Source: Paenibacillus sanguinis 2301083 = DSM 16941
Lineage (GTDB): Bacteria > Bacillota > Bacilli > Paenibacillales > Paenibacillaceae
Direction of reading: 5' to 3'
NCBI RefSeq assembly: GCF_000374825.1
Contig: NZ_KB895385.1
Span: forward strand, 62,001-126,000
DNA length: 64,000 nucleotides
Below the pieces are notes generated by a model, which was given only the letters and a program-made list of their open reading frames with translations, did not search any database and was not told the origin of the DNA. Shown piece by piece: positions 52,942 to 62,958 of the stretch (within the stretch, counting starts at the first letter, position 1; every line of letters starts with the position of its first letter). The position numbers were made by a program, and so were the translations under genes.

Positions 52942-55368
52942 TTAGTTTGTGGTGTCACGTAATTGTTCAACTAAAGATCTTTTTTGAAGAATGTTTATTA
53001 CAACAGAAGATATTATAATTGAAAGCAAAAGAACCACAAGGATATATCCGAGAAGGTAAATCATAGGGAAAGTCCAAACCCATGAATCATCACCAACACT
53101 ATTTAGATATAAAACAATTCCGAATCCTGCCAAGCCACCAAAAAGTAGGGTAAATACAATATTCCAGCCAGCTAAAATTAATCCCTCGTATTGGATTGAT
53201 CTTATCAACTGACTTTTACTCATTCCGACAGACCGTAAGATTGAAAATTCCTGCTTACGGGACAGAGTATTTGCCATAAGTGTATTAATAAGATTGATAA
53301 TTGCGAAAAGCATAGTAAATCCGCTGATTCCCCAAATCACAGCACTTGTACGTTGATACATAGATGAACTTTCTTCATAATAATCGTATAGAGTTTCCAA
53401 TGATAAGAGTGGATTTTGGGCGACTAAATCTTGAATTTGACTTCTTATTGCAGATTCCTCAGCATTATTATTTATCGAAACAACTACAGTTGAATTTAAG
53501 TTTATTCCTCCTGGCACCATTCGTTCAAGTAATTCTTGAGGAATTATAAAATGCTTAGCAGTTCCAAACGCTTTTCCACCAACAGTATCCTCAAAAACAG
53601 TATCATTAATTTCACCAGCAATTTTATATTGTTTGCTTTGATAATTTTGCCCATCATACCAGTTGAATGTTATGGTATCGCCAATTTTAAATTTCCACCC
53701 ATATACAAATTCTGCATGTGAATTTCTTAAAACAAGAATTTCATTGTTATCAATCATTTCTTGATAATTAATTTTTCCTTCGGTAGCGTACTGATTTAGT
53801 AAATCTACTTGTTCACTCTTAAAAGGGGATAAGGTATCACGTTCCTGACTGTCCTGATAATTGTAAGAAACAGCTAAGTTCTCAAAAATAGATAGTTCTT
53901 TTATTCCACTAATTTTTGAAATTTCTTTTATAAATTGGTCACTTAACGGATTCTGCATTTGTACACCGGTAGCTCCAAATTCATTATTTTTTACTGCATT
54001 TCCCGATAACGAAATAATAAATTCTCCATAGTCCATCATGCCTTGTCGTGCGAACTTCTCCATATTGAGTGAAGCAATTAGTGTTGTTCCAGCCAGAAAC
54101 ATAATTCCGGCAATGCTAAGAGATATAACTGTCATAATGATTTTCTTTCGATTTCTTGTAACACTCATGAGAGCAAGACTAAAAGGCGTAATCTTACGGT
54201 GCAGACGTTTTGAAAATAACTTTTTGAAATTGTTATAGCTCGAATTTTTAGTAGCTTCTATTGGCGAAATTGAACTTGCCATTTTGGCTGGCTTACGTAA
54301 GGATAGAATGACTGTCGTATAAGCAAAAATAAAAATGGCAATGCTGGCTATCAGTGCATTTCTAAGGTTCCAGCCGTCCGGCTTGAAAAAATAGGCGATA
54401 GCATATCCTATAGGAAGTCCTAATACAGTACCAATAACACAAAGGATTCTTCCCTCTATTATTATCATTCGCCGTATCTGTTTTGCAGTTGCCCCAATAG
54501 TGCGCAATTGACCAAAATCTCGTATTTGATTCTGAATATAAATATAAAAAATACTGTAAATAACCAAATAGCTAACAAATAAAATAAATATGGTTACAAG
54601 CAGAACAATTATTATATCTTCCCCGTTAGGGGTGAGCGATTTTGCAAAAGCATCATTTACATCAATGTTTTTATTTAAAAGGCCATAGGTTGTGCCAAGC
54701 TCTTGCGCAGTTTCTTCAAAGGAGTTTTTAGACATATTCTCTGTATTCTTTAACTGAACCGCAAGAGCCGTGATAGCGTCTTTTAGTTGACTCCCTTTTT
54801 CTGCGTATTCTTGGGAAAAATATAGGGAATAAACTTTTTCAGTTGAACCATTGTCTGTAAAACCTGTAACAGTAAAAGTTTCAGTAATTCCGTTATAAAA
54901 AGTAACCGTTATTTTATTTCCGAGTTGTAGTTCCTGCCCAATCTGCCGCATATAGGCTTTATCAACGGCCAATTCATCTATATTTTTTGGGTAGTGCCCC
55001 TCAACTATTTGATCTATTAAAATATTTCCGGTTTTTTGTTCAAAGTAGATTGGAATTACTAAATAATTATCAACTTCGCTGCTTGGAGCTTGTTTGAACA
55101 AGAGTGTATCCAGAGTTCTTGTATCTTCACTAATTTGTTTAATTTGGTCTACATCTACATCTCTAAACAATACATGGCTTGATTGCCGTAGTTGTCTCTG
55201 TTCAGAAGTATTCATTCCCACGAGTGATAAGACAAAAGCTGATAGTAAAGATACAGAAATCATAATGGTAAGTACAATAAGTATGTTTCTTATCTTTCCT
55301 GTTTTCAAACTGCGGATGGCAAGTTTTTTTGAAATCTTGCTCGTGTTATTTTCAAATGGTAATGTCAT
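52942..55368 (-). CDS. ABC transporter permease with two FtsX domains
   Basis: 808 aa with about eight transmembrane helices: TM near the N-terminus (ILIVLTIMISVSLLSAFVL), an extracellular ~230-residue domain, a first FtsX block (~255-350), TM ~395-420, a second large extracellular domain (~425-660) and a second FtsX block (~680-790). LRTIGATAKQIRRM and LRSVGMSKSQLIRS are FtsX signatures. Peptide or lipid handling, often antimicrobial-peptide resistance, is typical. AT-rich codon use differs from flanking genes. 11 bases after the ATPase gene. Confidence 0.86.
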   Translation of the reverse strand: MTLPFENNTSKISKKLAIRSLKTGKIRNILIVLTIMISVSLLSAFVLSLVGMNTSEQRQLRQSSHVLFRDVDVDQIKQISEDTRTLDTLLFKQAPSSEVDNYLVIPIYFEQKTGNILIDQIVEGHYPKNIDELAVDKAYMRQIGQELQLGNKITVTFYNGITETFTVTGFTDNGSTEKVYSLYFSQEYAEKGSQLKDAITALAVQLKNTENMSKNSFEETAQELGTTYGLLNKNIDVNDAFAKSLTPNGEDIIIVLLVTIFILFVSYLVIYSIFYIYIQNQIRDFGQLRTIGATAKQIRRMIIIEGRILCVIGTVLGLPIGYAIAYFFKPDGWNLRNALIASIAIFIFAYTTVILSLRKPAKMASSISPIEATKNSSYNNFKKLFSKRLHRKITPFSLALMSVTRNRKKIIMTVISLSIAGIMFLAGTTLIASLNMEKFARQGMMDYGEFIISLSGNAVKNNEFGATGVQMQNPLSDQFIKEISKISGIKELSIFENLAVSYNYQDSQERDTLSPFKSEQVDLLNQYATEGKINYQEMIDNNEILVLRNSHAEFVYGWKFKIGDTITFNWYDGQNYQSKQYKIAGEINDTVFEDTVGGKAFGTAKHFIIPQELLERMVPGGINLNSTVVVSINNNAEESAIRSQIQDLVAQNPLLSLETLYDYYEESSSMYQRTSAVIWGISGFTMLFAIINLINTLMANTLSRKQEFSILRSVGMSKSQLIRSIQYEGLILAGWNIVFTLLFGGLAGFGIVLYLNSVGDDSWVWTFPMIYLLGYILVVLLLSIIISSVVINILQKRSLVEQLRDTTN

Positions 55369-55379
55369 AATATCCCCTC

Positions 55380-56045
55380 CTAACCAACGATTTTGCCATC
55401 TTCAATCCGTACAATACGGTCGGCAAGTTGAGCAATTTCACTATTATGAGTAATCATGACGATTGTTTGATTAAACTCACCGCTAGTACGCTTTAGAAGC
55501 CCCATTACATCTGCACTGGTTTTACTATCAAGATTGCCGGTTGGTTCATCGGCGAGAATAATAGCCGGCTTTGTTACAAGGGCGCGGGCGATTGCGACAC
55601 GCTGTTGCTGTCCACCTGAAAGATTGCTTGGCATATTTTTCAACTTATCTTCTAATCCGAGCATAGACACAATTTCACCTGTAAATTTTTCTTCTGCCAT
55701 TTCACCGTCAAGCATTACAGGAAGAATAATGTTTTCGTAGACATTTAGAATTGGCACAAGGTTATAGTTTTGAAAAATAAAGCCGATATTACGACGTCGA
55801 AAAATAGTAAGCTGTTCATCGTTCATTCTGGCAAGTTCCTTATCCCGCACAACAACGCTTCCAGAAGTAGGAATATCCAATCCCCCCATCATATGTAGCA
55901 ATGTGGATTTGCCTGAACCAGAGGTTCCGACAATAGCAACAAATTCACCTTTCTCTATAGAAAGAGTTACCCCGTCAAGAGCATGGGTAATATTTGGCTT
56001 TATACCATAATGTTTTTTCAAATCTTTTGCTTGTAATATACTCAT
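55380..56045 (-). CDS. ABC transporter ATPase (LolD/BceA type)
   Basis: 221 aa. Walker [19 protein letters not shown], signature [17 protein letters not shown], Walker [17 protein letters not shown]-loop MITHNSE. Partner of the FtsX permease. Start ATG at 56045 after GGTGAGGAATGAT. An operator-like motif lies upstream at 56093-56110. Confidence 0.92.
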   Translation of the reverse strand: MSILQAKDLKKHYGIKPNITHALDGVTLSIEKGEFVAIVGTSGSGKSTLLHMMGGLDIPTSGSVVVRDKELARMNDEQLTIFRRRNIGFIFQNYNLVPILNVYENIILPVMLDGEMAEEKFTGEIVSMLGLEDKLKNMPSNLSGGQQQRVAIARALVTKPAIILADEPTGNLDSKTSADVMGLLKRTSGEFNQTIVMITHNSEIAQLADRIVRIEDGKIVG

Positions 56046-56092
56046 ATCATTCCTCACCTTTTTTGTTTGATGTGCTCATTGTAAAGCAAGAA

Positions 56093-56110
56093 TGTTGCAA
56101 AAACCTCCTA
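56093..56110 (-). promoter_or_regulatory. Operator-like motif upstream of ABC genes
   Basis: Minus strand TAGGAGGTTTTTGCAACA. The same motif with three mismatches lies before the response regulator gene. An inverted partial copy (AGGATTTTGCA, 56117-56127) follows on the other strand, giving a dyad. Confidence 0.55.
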
Positions 56111-56162
56111 GCACAAAGGATTTTGCACACGAATTGCTTCAAGTTTGGGATATTCTTAGCAA

Positions 56163-57197
56163 CTAATTATTTTTAGGCAGGAAAACAGAAAAAGTGGTGC
56201 CTTGTTGAACCTCTGAAATGACTTTAATATAGCCGCCCTGTTTTGTAATAATTTCTCTAGCCATATAAAGACCAATTCCTATTCCGTCAATTTCATGGAC
56301 AGATTCTTCACGATAAAATCGTTTAAAGATTGATGCCTGTTCGCTTTCTGGAATACCTTTCCCTGTATCCACTATGTCTATTTTTATATACATTTCCCAA
56401 TCGTGGACAGCTATTTGAATACTGCCATTAGCCGGAGTATATTTTACTGCATTATCCAATAGATTAAACAGTGCTTCACCTGTCCAGCGAACATCATGAT
56501 AAAGGATTAGCTCTTCAGGACAGCTTACGGTAAGAGATAGTTCTTTTTTCTCTAATGGAGCTAAAATACCATTTAGCGCAGATACGATTGTTTCATAGAC
56601 AGGAGCGAATTTCTTTTCCAAGACAATTAATCCAGTTTCCAAACGAGAAGCTTTCACTAATGCCTGAATCATAAAATCAAGTTTTTCTAATTGACCACTT
56701 GTAGCTTGTAAAAACTCATATCTTCGTTCTTCCGTCATAGTACGTGTTAATAAGGTATCATTTATAATCTTTAAATTAGCTATTGGTGTTTTTGTTTGAT
56801 GGGAAATATCTGAAACAAGGGTTTGTAGCTCTGTCTTTTCCTGTTCAATCTTCTGCCTGTTTTCTTGCATGATATTATAAAGTCGATCCAAACGGTGACT
56901 AATGCGGGCAAGCAGACTTTCCTCTTCTAAATTAATCTCCGGCTTATTAGTTCCATCTATCATATTGTCTAATGTTCTGCATAAATCTGCGGTAAACTCA
57001 GACAGTTTATATTGAAACAGGTGTAGAAATAAAACGCCCCAAAACAGCATAGAAATAAGCAGTGCCAAGCCCCCATAAATTACAAATGTATTTTTAATTA
57101 GTAAATACATCATTGTAATTAGGACAAAGAGCGTAAGGGTTCCTCCTATGGAAATTCCAATAATAATTTTGTGAATAGAAAGAGATTTTTTGCTCAT
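56163..57197 (-). CDS. Sensor histidine kinase, intramembrane type
   Basis: 344 aa. Two helices (11-34 and 38-60) joined by a very short loop, so it probably senses within the membrane or via the ABC partner. H-box DISHQTKTPIANL with His133; ATP-binding LFNLLDNAVKYTP (N box), DTGKGIPE (G1), GIGLYMA (G2). Overlaps the response regulator stop by four bases. Confidence 0.9.
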   Translation of the reverse strand: MSKKSLSIHKIIIGISIGGTLTLFVLITMMYLLIKNTFVIYGGLALLISMLFWGVLFLHLFQYKLSEFTADLCRTLDNMIDGTNKPEINLEEESLLARISHRLDRLYNIMQENRQKIEQEKTELQTLVSDISHQTKTPIANLKIINDTLLTRTMTEERRYEFLQATSGQLEKLDFMIQALVKASRLETGLIVLEKKFAPVYETIVSALNGILAPLEKKELSLTVSCPEELILYHDVRWTGEALFNLLDNAVKYTPANGSIQIAVHDWEMYIKIDIVDTGKGIPESEQASIFKRFYREESVHEIDGIGIGLYMAREIITKQGGYIKVISEVQQGTTFSVFLPKNN

Positions 57198-57883
57198 GAA
57201 TTACCACCGCCAATCCATTGATAGCCTATACCATAAGCGGTTTTAATATACTTATGGTCGCTTACCTCAATTTTTTTGCGTATACGGCTTATGATAGTTG
57301 TTAATGTATGTTCATCTACGAAATCGCCGTCAATATCCCATAATTTTTCTAAGAGCTGTCGTTTTGTCAATATTATTTTGGGATTCTCTATAAAGAGAAG
57401 CAGTGTGCGGTATTCTTTAGGAGTAAAATCAACAGTATTATTATTCAAACTAGCGGACTGTTCAGAAAAGTCTATTTTCAAAAAGCCATCATCATATAGA
57501 TCATGCCTTGGATTTTTCTGCTCTATATTTTCAAAAACAGCATTTATTTTCTTGCCAAGAACAGCAACAGAAAAAGGTTTTGTGATATAGTCCGCACCCC
57601 CTACCTCATATCCCTTTAGCATGTCGCTTTCTCTATCGTTGGCGGTCAAAAATATAATATAACTATCAGCATACCTTTCTTTGATTTCACCACATAAATC
57701 CAGTCCGTTTCCGTCGGGTAAATTAATATCCAGTAATACTAAATCGAAATATGTTTCTCGTAAACATTTAATACTAGAAGCATAGTTATATACCGAAACG
57801 ACTTCATATCCGTCAGAAATCAAATTGTATGCCACTGTTTTATTTAAAAGGGTATCATCTTCAACTATCAAAATTTTCTTCAT
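57194..57883 (-). CDS. OmpR-family response regulator
   Basis: 229 aa. Receiver with phospho-acceptor Asp52 in VLLDINLPDG and KPFS loop; C-terminal winged helix with PKEYRTLLLF and the tyrosine turn YGIGYQW. ATG start at 57883 behind GGAGGAAGTG. Partner of the overlapping kinase; likely binds the shared motif upstream of both units. Confidence 0.92.
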   Translation of the reverse strand: MKKILIVEDDTLLNKTVAYNLISDGYEVVSVYNYASSIKCLRETYFDLVLLDINLPDGNGLDLCGEIKERYADSYIIFLTANDRESDMLKGYEVGGADYITKPFSVAVLGKKINAVFENIEQKNPRHDLYDDGFLKIDFSEQSASLNNNTVDFTPKEYRTLLLFIENPKIILTKRQLLEKLWDIDGDFVDEHTLTTIISRIRKKIEVSDHKYIKTAYGIGYQWIGGGNS

Positions 57884-57936
57884 TCTAATCACTTCCTCCT
57901 ATGGCCTCACTATAAAAATTCATATTACAATACAAT

Positions 57937-57954
57937 TGTTGCAGAAATATCCTA
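57937..57954 (-). promoter_or_regulatory. Operator-like motif upstream of response regulator
   Basis: Minus strand TAGGATATTTCTGCAACA, three changes from the motif at 56093-56110; about 54 bases before the gene start. Confidence 0.55.
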
Positions 57955-58080
57955 AATACTATAAATGAGCAAATTCACTTCCAGTAAATTGTAAAAACAA
58001 ATAAAAAAGAGACAAAGTGCTTTCCTTGTGTTAAAAAGTAGTCACCACAACACACTTTTAAACGAAGGAGAATCACGAAT

Positions 58081-58194
58081 GTCTCATACCGCCATCGTAC
58101 CTGAACCGACTGCTGTCCGCAACTACTTGTTGCAGCATCGACTACCTTTGTATTATTCCAAGCCTGTTTTAGCACATCTGGAAACCTACATGAC
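58081..58194 (+). pseudogene. IS701-like transposase, N-terminal fragment
   Basis: Starts ATG after CGAAGGAG and reads SHTAIVPEPTAVRNYLLQHR then LPLYYSKPVLAHLETYMTAI, a transposase N-terminus. Coding similarity ends abruptly at ~58194, where the sequence continues with an inverted internal transposase fragment. Truncated and inactive; family call is from memory of the motif. Confidence 0.55.
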
Positions 58195-58340
58195 GGCGAT
58201 ACATCCAATACGACGAACCGTTCACGGTGACGAGGCGAACGTCTTCTTTGCGGATGTGCTGTGCGAAGTCTTGAATGGAGACGCGGATCCCTTGGGGGTA
58301 GAGAATCCGATTGGTCTTCAGTGCACCGATGACATGATAG
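58195..58340 (-). pseudogene. Inverted internal fragment of a DDE transposase
   Basis: On the minus strand it reads YHVIGALKTNRILYPQGIR then SIQDFAQHIRKEDVRLVTV and NGSSYWMYR, an internal DDE transposase block, opposite in orientation to the N-terminal fragment beside it. The junctions are at ~58194 and ~58345. Confidence 0.65.
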
Positions 58341-58344
58341 CCCG

Positions 58345-58509
58345 CTCAGAAGCAAGGTCAACGTTTACGGCATATCCATCAAGGGCCAGCTTGCGAATAA
58401 AAGCACTCTGATTTTGACTATTCACTTCTGCCATGCGTTTTTGTATGGTGGCTAATTCTTCATGCGTTACCATGATATGAAGCCGCAGATTCCGTTCTCT
58501 TTTCCTCAA
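58345..58509 (-). pseudogene. MobC-like relaxosome protein, truncated
   Basis: Starts with TTG: MRKRERNLRLHIMVTHEELA then TIQKRMAEVNSQNQSAFIR and KLALDGYAVNVDL, the ribbon-helix-helix start of MobC/relaxosome proteins on integrative elements. Normal similarity stops at ~58345 where a transposase fragment begins. Probably a remnant of the element that delivered the adjacent two-component/ABC module. Confidence 0.6.
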
Positions 58510-58689
58510 ATTGTTGAATCCGAGGGGGAACAGCTTGTCATAGAGGGTTGCCTAAGCTATCTTGGCATTTAGGTCGCCCAAAGAGTATTATGCGCGCAAG
58601 CACTTTTGTTGGCTGTTGTAGGAGCCGCCACCTTGCCGTGACTGCTTGGCATGGCTGATGTTCTGAAAAAAACAAATTCTCAAAAAATA
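58510..58689. other. Gap with no supported gene
   Basis: Fragmentary sequence upstream of the mobC remnant; minus-strand codons just before its start read LYDKLFPLGFNN in the same frame, so the original gene or a fused one may have extended this way. Nothing else is visible. Confidence 0.35.
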
Positions 58690-58724
58690 AATCATAACCA
58701 CCCGTTTGAAGGATGGTTATGATT
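58690..58724. terminator. Bidirectional terminator
   Basis: AATCATAACCA / TGGTTATGATT stem, followed by T-rich sequence on both strands; it ends the DUF5695-type gene transcripts. Confidence 0.75.
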
Positions 58725-58766
58725 TTCTCAGCTCTTGCCTATTCCTCGATCACTCCGATGCCACAC

Positions 58767-61700
58767 TCAGGACCCGTAGACCTTCCAGCTTTGCAGGCCC
58801 GTAGATGTCGTTTCCTTGGCCACAATCATAAGCCGCAAGCGGTCGGTCGTCACCGGCGAGAATGTCGTTGTGTTGTATTGATCGGCCTCAATCCCATAGC
58901 CGGAAGCTCCGGTTACGTCCACCCAGGCTGCCCCGTCCCAATATTGAATGGTATAGCTGGCAGGGAGGTCAATCCCTCCATCGTCATCGAACCAGTATAC
59001 ATCCACCTGATCCACGGTGAAGGTCTCATTCCACTCATATTGAACCCATTGGGTCGTGTTCGGGTTGTCCCAATTCCCATAAACCGCATGTCCACGATCA
59101 TTGGAGCTGGTTGGTGTGTAGCCGTCATTCAAGCCGTCCAGACTTTCCCAAGGAGACACATAGGAGGCGGAAGCCGTAGCTAGTGGGGCGATATCCTCCG
59201 CCTCCTCCTCGCCTCCTCCAGAATCACTAGCCAGTGCAGCAATTTCGCTAGCGCTGAGCCCACGACCGTAAATCCGGAAATCGTCAATGCTTCCGTTCAG
59301 ATAAGGATCCCCGCCAAATTGAGAGCGCCCGATCCAGTTCTGTGTAGTCAGTCCCAAATGCGATGGACTTAGGGTCAACGCTGTATTTCGCGCGACTTCG
59401 CTGCCATTGACGTACAAAATGCCCGTTGATCCGGATTTTGCAACCGCAACATGAGTCCATTCTTCGGTAGGCAGCGGCGTGTTCACACTAATCTGCTGCT
59501 CGCTGCCATTCCCATTCGTTGTTATGCCGAATCGCAGCCCGGCGGCTCCCCCGGCATCGGGAGTCAGGAACATATAGCTGTCCGTTCCTGTTCCAAAATC
59601 AAAAATCCGGGCCCACTCCGAATTAGCGCCTGGATTCACCCAGGTAGCTACCGTAAAATCGTTCAGATTGCTGGTGATCCCTGAAGGGAGTGATGCGTAT
59701 GCATTTGTGCCATTCAAGGCCAGCGCATTGCCGGATTTGCCTGTGACCCAGCTAGTTCCACCGGACAGGGTAGCGTTGTACCCATTGCCTGAGGTATCGG
59801 TGGCCATCGAGCCCGCTGTCTCATCCAGAGGATAGATAGCTACTACTTCCGGTGTGCCCGGCACTCCCGGACCTTCGCCCGGTTGCAGCTTGATGTCATA
59901 GGTCGTGGCCGTGCCGATGTTCAGGGAGACCACCGTCGGTGCTCCATTGATTGCTGTCACATAGCCAACGACATCGTCATTGATTAATACATCATAGGAA
60001 TCCGCAGCAAGACCGGTAAAGGTAACCTTTGTGGTATGAGCGGTCCCTGGCGTAGCATTCTGGAGCGAAAATTGAACATGGTCCTTGTAGGTTGCTACCG
60101 TGGCTGTCGTATAGGTATCCCGCTCCAGTGCCATCCCGAATTTCTCTGTAATCAGATTCAGCTTCTGGAACACTCCGTCTTTGGGAATAACAACGTAGTT
60201 GTCCCCACTCTTAGTGACATCGGCCCCATAGCCGTAAAGGCCAAACAACGGGTCGACCGCCACATCGGCGCTCATAATTTTGATCGCACCCCACAGACCA
60301 AGATCGGCTTCACCGGACATGCCACGCCATCCGTTAAACAGCGGTCCACCTCCGACACCGAGCGCCCCATGGTTGCCTTTGGTCATCTGATACGTCCAGG
60401 CTACCGCCCCAATATCTTCCGGATCGGAACTGATCTGCCCGGAATTGATAGCGCTCAGATTGCCAATCTTTGAAGCATAGGTCAGACGTTGCTCCACCTC
60501 CGGATTCGTGGAATAATTGCGCACCCAGTCATCCATCGCATAGCCTTGCAGGGCTACCGTGTACTGGAAGTTCCACCACGGCTCACCTGTAATCGTTACC
60601 GGCACCGAGTAAAAGTACCAGAGCGGCATATGGCCGCGAGTCGCCCGAACCTTGGTATTGATCTTGTTCATCATCGTCTGGTTGTTGTTCATTTTCGCCA
60701 GCATATATACGGATTCTTCTCCCGTATTATCATAGTTGTATTCCGAACCGTACGGATAAGTAGTGTTGCGGAAGTTGTTATACTTGCGATTCATTTTATT
60801 GATAACATCGTTAGCCTGAGTGTTGTAGCCTTCCTCTTGCAATGCCTTGATCATTTCCGGCGTGCTTAACTCACCCATGAGTCCGGTGTTCCAGTTGTAA
60901 GCAACCGGACCATCATAAAGGGCTTTAAAAATATTATAGGCTCGCAGCAGATAAGTCGTGCGCGGATGTTCATAATCGATCATATCCGGGTACATCTTCG
61001 CCAGCTTGTACATGCTGAAGTAGGTATTGTAAATATGCGGGTAAGCGTAACCCCGATAAGTTGGCGTCGTATTCGGCTCCGGCATCAGGAAATCGTGAAT
61101 TAAATAATCCTCATGATGCCCATTCATCAGATTGGTCCAGATCGCCGTCTCCAGATAGTCATCCACAGCTTGAATTTCAGACGCTACCGGTCTCTGGACG
61201 TTCTTTTCGGCCAAGAACTGGCCATGAGTCAAGCCCCAATCGTCTCCCCAGCCCCAATAACCATCAAATACATTACGGCGGGAGTTCGATTGCATCATCC
61301 AGTCGTCAAATACCTTGTCCCGGATATCGCCCGGCACATTCCACTGTTGCTTCTGCACCATAAACGTGGCATGGCGCTGTAAAGCATCTGCAATCGGCTC
61401 AATAGCGTAAAATTGCAGGACAGTTTTCTCTCCGCTACCATAGTTGACTGTAATATCATTTTGACCAAGCCTATTTAATTGCAGCGAGTACAGTTGATGA
61501 CCACCCGGCGCAGCACCCAGCGAAGTAATCGTGGTCTGCGAAGGGTATTGCGCCACGACAGAGTTGATCTCCTTGGTCGTCCGCAGACTGAACTTGGCCG
61601 TCTGGTCCGTAGGCACAATCATACCCGGTACGACAGTGAAGTCGATCATGCCTTCCGATTATAGCCGATCCTTCACCGCTTGCTCGTTAGCGGCTTTAAA

Positions 61701-62573
61701 AAACTTGAAAGCATATGTCTTGCTCGCTCCTGGTGCCAAGATCAGGCTCGTGTTGGGCAAGTAGCCCCGGTTCGTGCTCTTGATGACATTGGAGTGGATG
61801 TAGAACACCGTCAGTCCTTCTGGCCAGCCGCCTTGGTCGGCTGCCCACATGCTGCCCGGATGCTCTTCAACCCGCCAGTTGTCCATATATTCAAACCCGG
61901 CTCCGGTCGTGCTATCCGGTACCATAAGCAGCGTATTGCCAATGCCGCTTGGACGTTGAACAGTAATATAGGAGTTGTTGTTGGCTACGTTGGAGTGAGT
62001 TACGACCCGAGACTCGTAAATTTGCTCGTTCCCTCCAGCTGACCAATATTCATTGAAAGGCAGAGGCAGTCCGAAATCGCCGATCTCCAGCGTTTGATTG
62101 CTGGTGTTGGTGACAGTGATCTCCCAGCGCAGGTGGTTGTTTTGCAAAGAGTAAGCCTCGTTCACCCGGAAGTTGCGAATCCCCTCCGCATGGCTGGAAT
62201 TCTCATACGTAATATTGACCGTATTCCCGGATTGGCTTTGTGTCCGTCCATCTGCAGAGCGGTTGGTCCATGCCGTTGTCCAAGCCCCGTTATTCAGACG
62301 GTACTTGAACATCAATTCCCCCAACCACTGGTGATCAGACGTATTTTGCTGCGGTGCGTTGGTAGCATTCATCACGTAGTTGGTCGGAAAGCTATCCCCG
62401 ACAATCTGCAAGCTGGTGATTTCTCCGTGATCTCCGGTAGTAACCTGAAAATCGCCGTTGGACAATGTATAGGCGGAAGCCGCCTTCGGTAATGCGATAA
62501 CCAGCGTACTTGCCACAAATAAGCCAACTAGCCATTTCACAGGTCTTGACAACGTCCTTCCTTGCCCCATCAT
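58767..62573 (-). pseudogene. Secreted DUF5695-like multidomain protein, interrupted by one in-frame stop
   Basis: Reads as one 1269-codon frame broken only by TAA at 61659-61661. The first part (62573-61659) has a signal peptide ending AASA and a beta-sandwich-like domain. After the stop the same frame continues SEGMIDFTVVPGMIVP without a gap. The second part has a helical catalytic-type region (HATFMVQKQQWNVPGDIRDK, GYWGWGDDWGLTHG, PHIYNTYFSMYKLAKM), a LamG-like domain (~VAIYPLDETAGSMATDTSGN) and a C-terminal discoidin-like domain. Likely a polysaccharide-degrading enzyme. A secondary ATG at 61649 has GGAAGG only one base away, so restart is poor. Family call moderately sure. Confidence 0.8.
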
Positions 62574-62738
62574 TCGCCGCCTCCTTCTTTGATTCAGGAA
62601 TAGTCAGAACAGCCCCTCTTCACCAATCCGGGTTCCATTTGTATGCTCGTCCCCTCTCCGCTGCTTGCCCGAAAAACAACTCACCTCCCTTTAACTAGAT
62701 TTCTCATCTCTCATCTGCCTGAATTTTATGTTATTTTC

Positions 62739-62766
62739 ATTATAATGTAAACGTTGTCAATGTAAA
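62739..62766 (-). promoter_or_regulatory. Promoter of the DUF5695-like gene
   Basis: TTTACA (62761-62766), 16-base spacer, TATAAT (62739-62744) on the minus strand. The spacer contains the cre site. Confidence 0.6.
62746..62759. promoter_or_regulatory. Catabolite-responsive element (cre)
   Basis: TGTAAACGTTGTCA fits the CcpA cre consensus TGWAANCGNTNWCA. Between -35 and -10, so CcpA binding should block initiation when preferred sugars are present. Confidence 0.75.
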
Positions 62767-62958
62767 ACTATGAATTTTTCATATAAATTAACATTTTATA
62801 GATTCCTGTTTCGTAAAGAGCTTCATGAACTGGTCCGCTGGTGGCTTTTCTTCGTGAGTCTATGTCAGACTGGATAAAATGGCCACCCAATTTTTTTCTA
62901 TTTCATTTGTAACGAAAGTTTAGTTTTATAGATATATAGTGTGAGAGGGGGTGAACTA

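Larger units (their letters stand above)
62574..62958. other. Intergenic region between DUF5695 gene and ECF sigma factor
   Basis: Holds the promoter and cre site of the minus-strand gene (62739-62766); the rest (62767-62940) is AT-rich and leads to the sigma factor. A TGTAAC sequence at ~62908-62913 could be an ECF-type -35 box, but no matching -10 was found. Confidence 0.5.

Noticed and set aside
58081..58411. A single 110-residue gene in this place
   Set aside because: Only the first ~38 residues resemble a protein family; the rest is antisense to a transposase fragment and to mobC.
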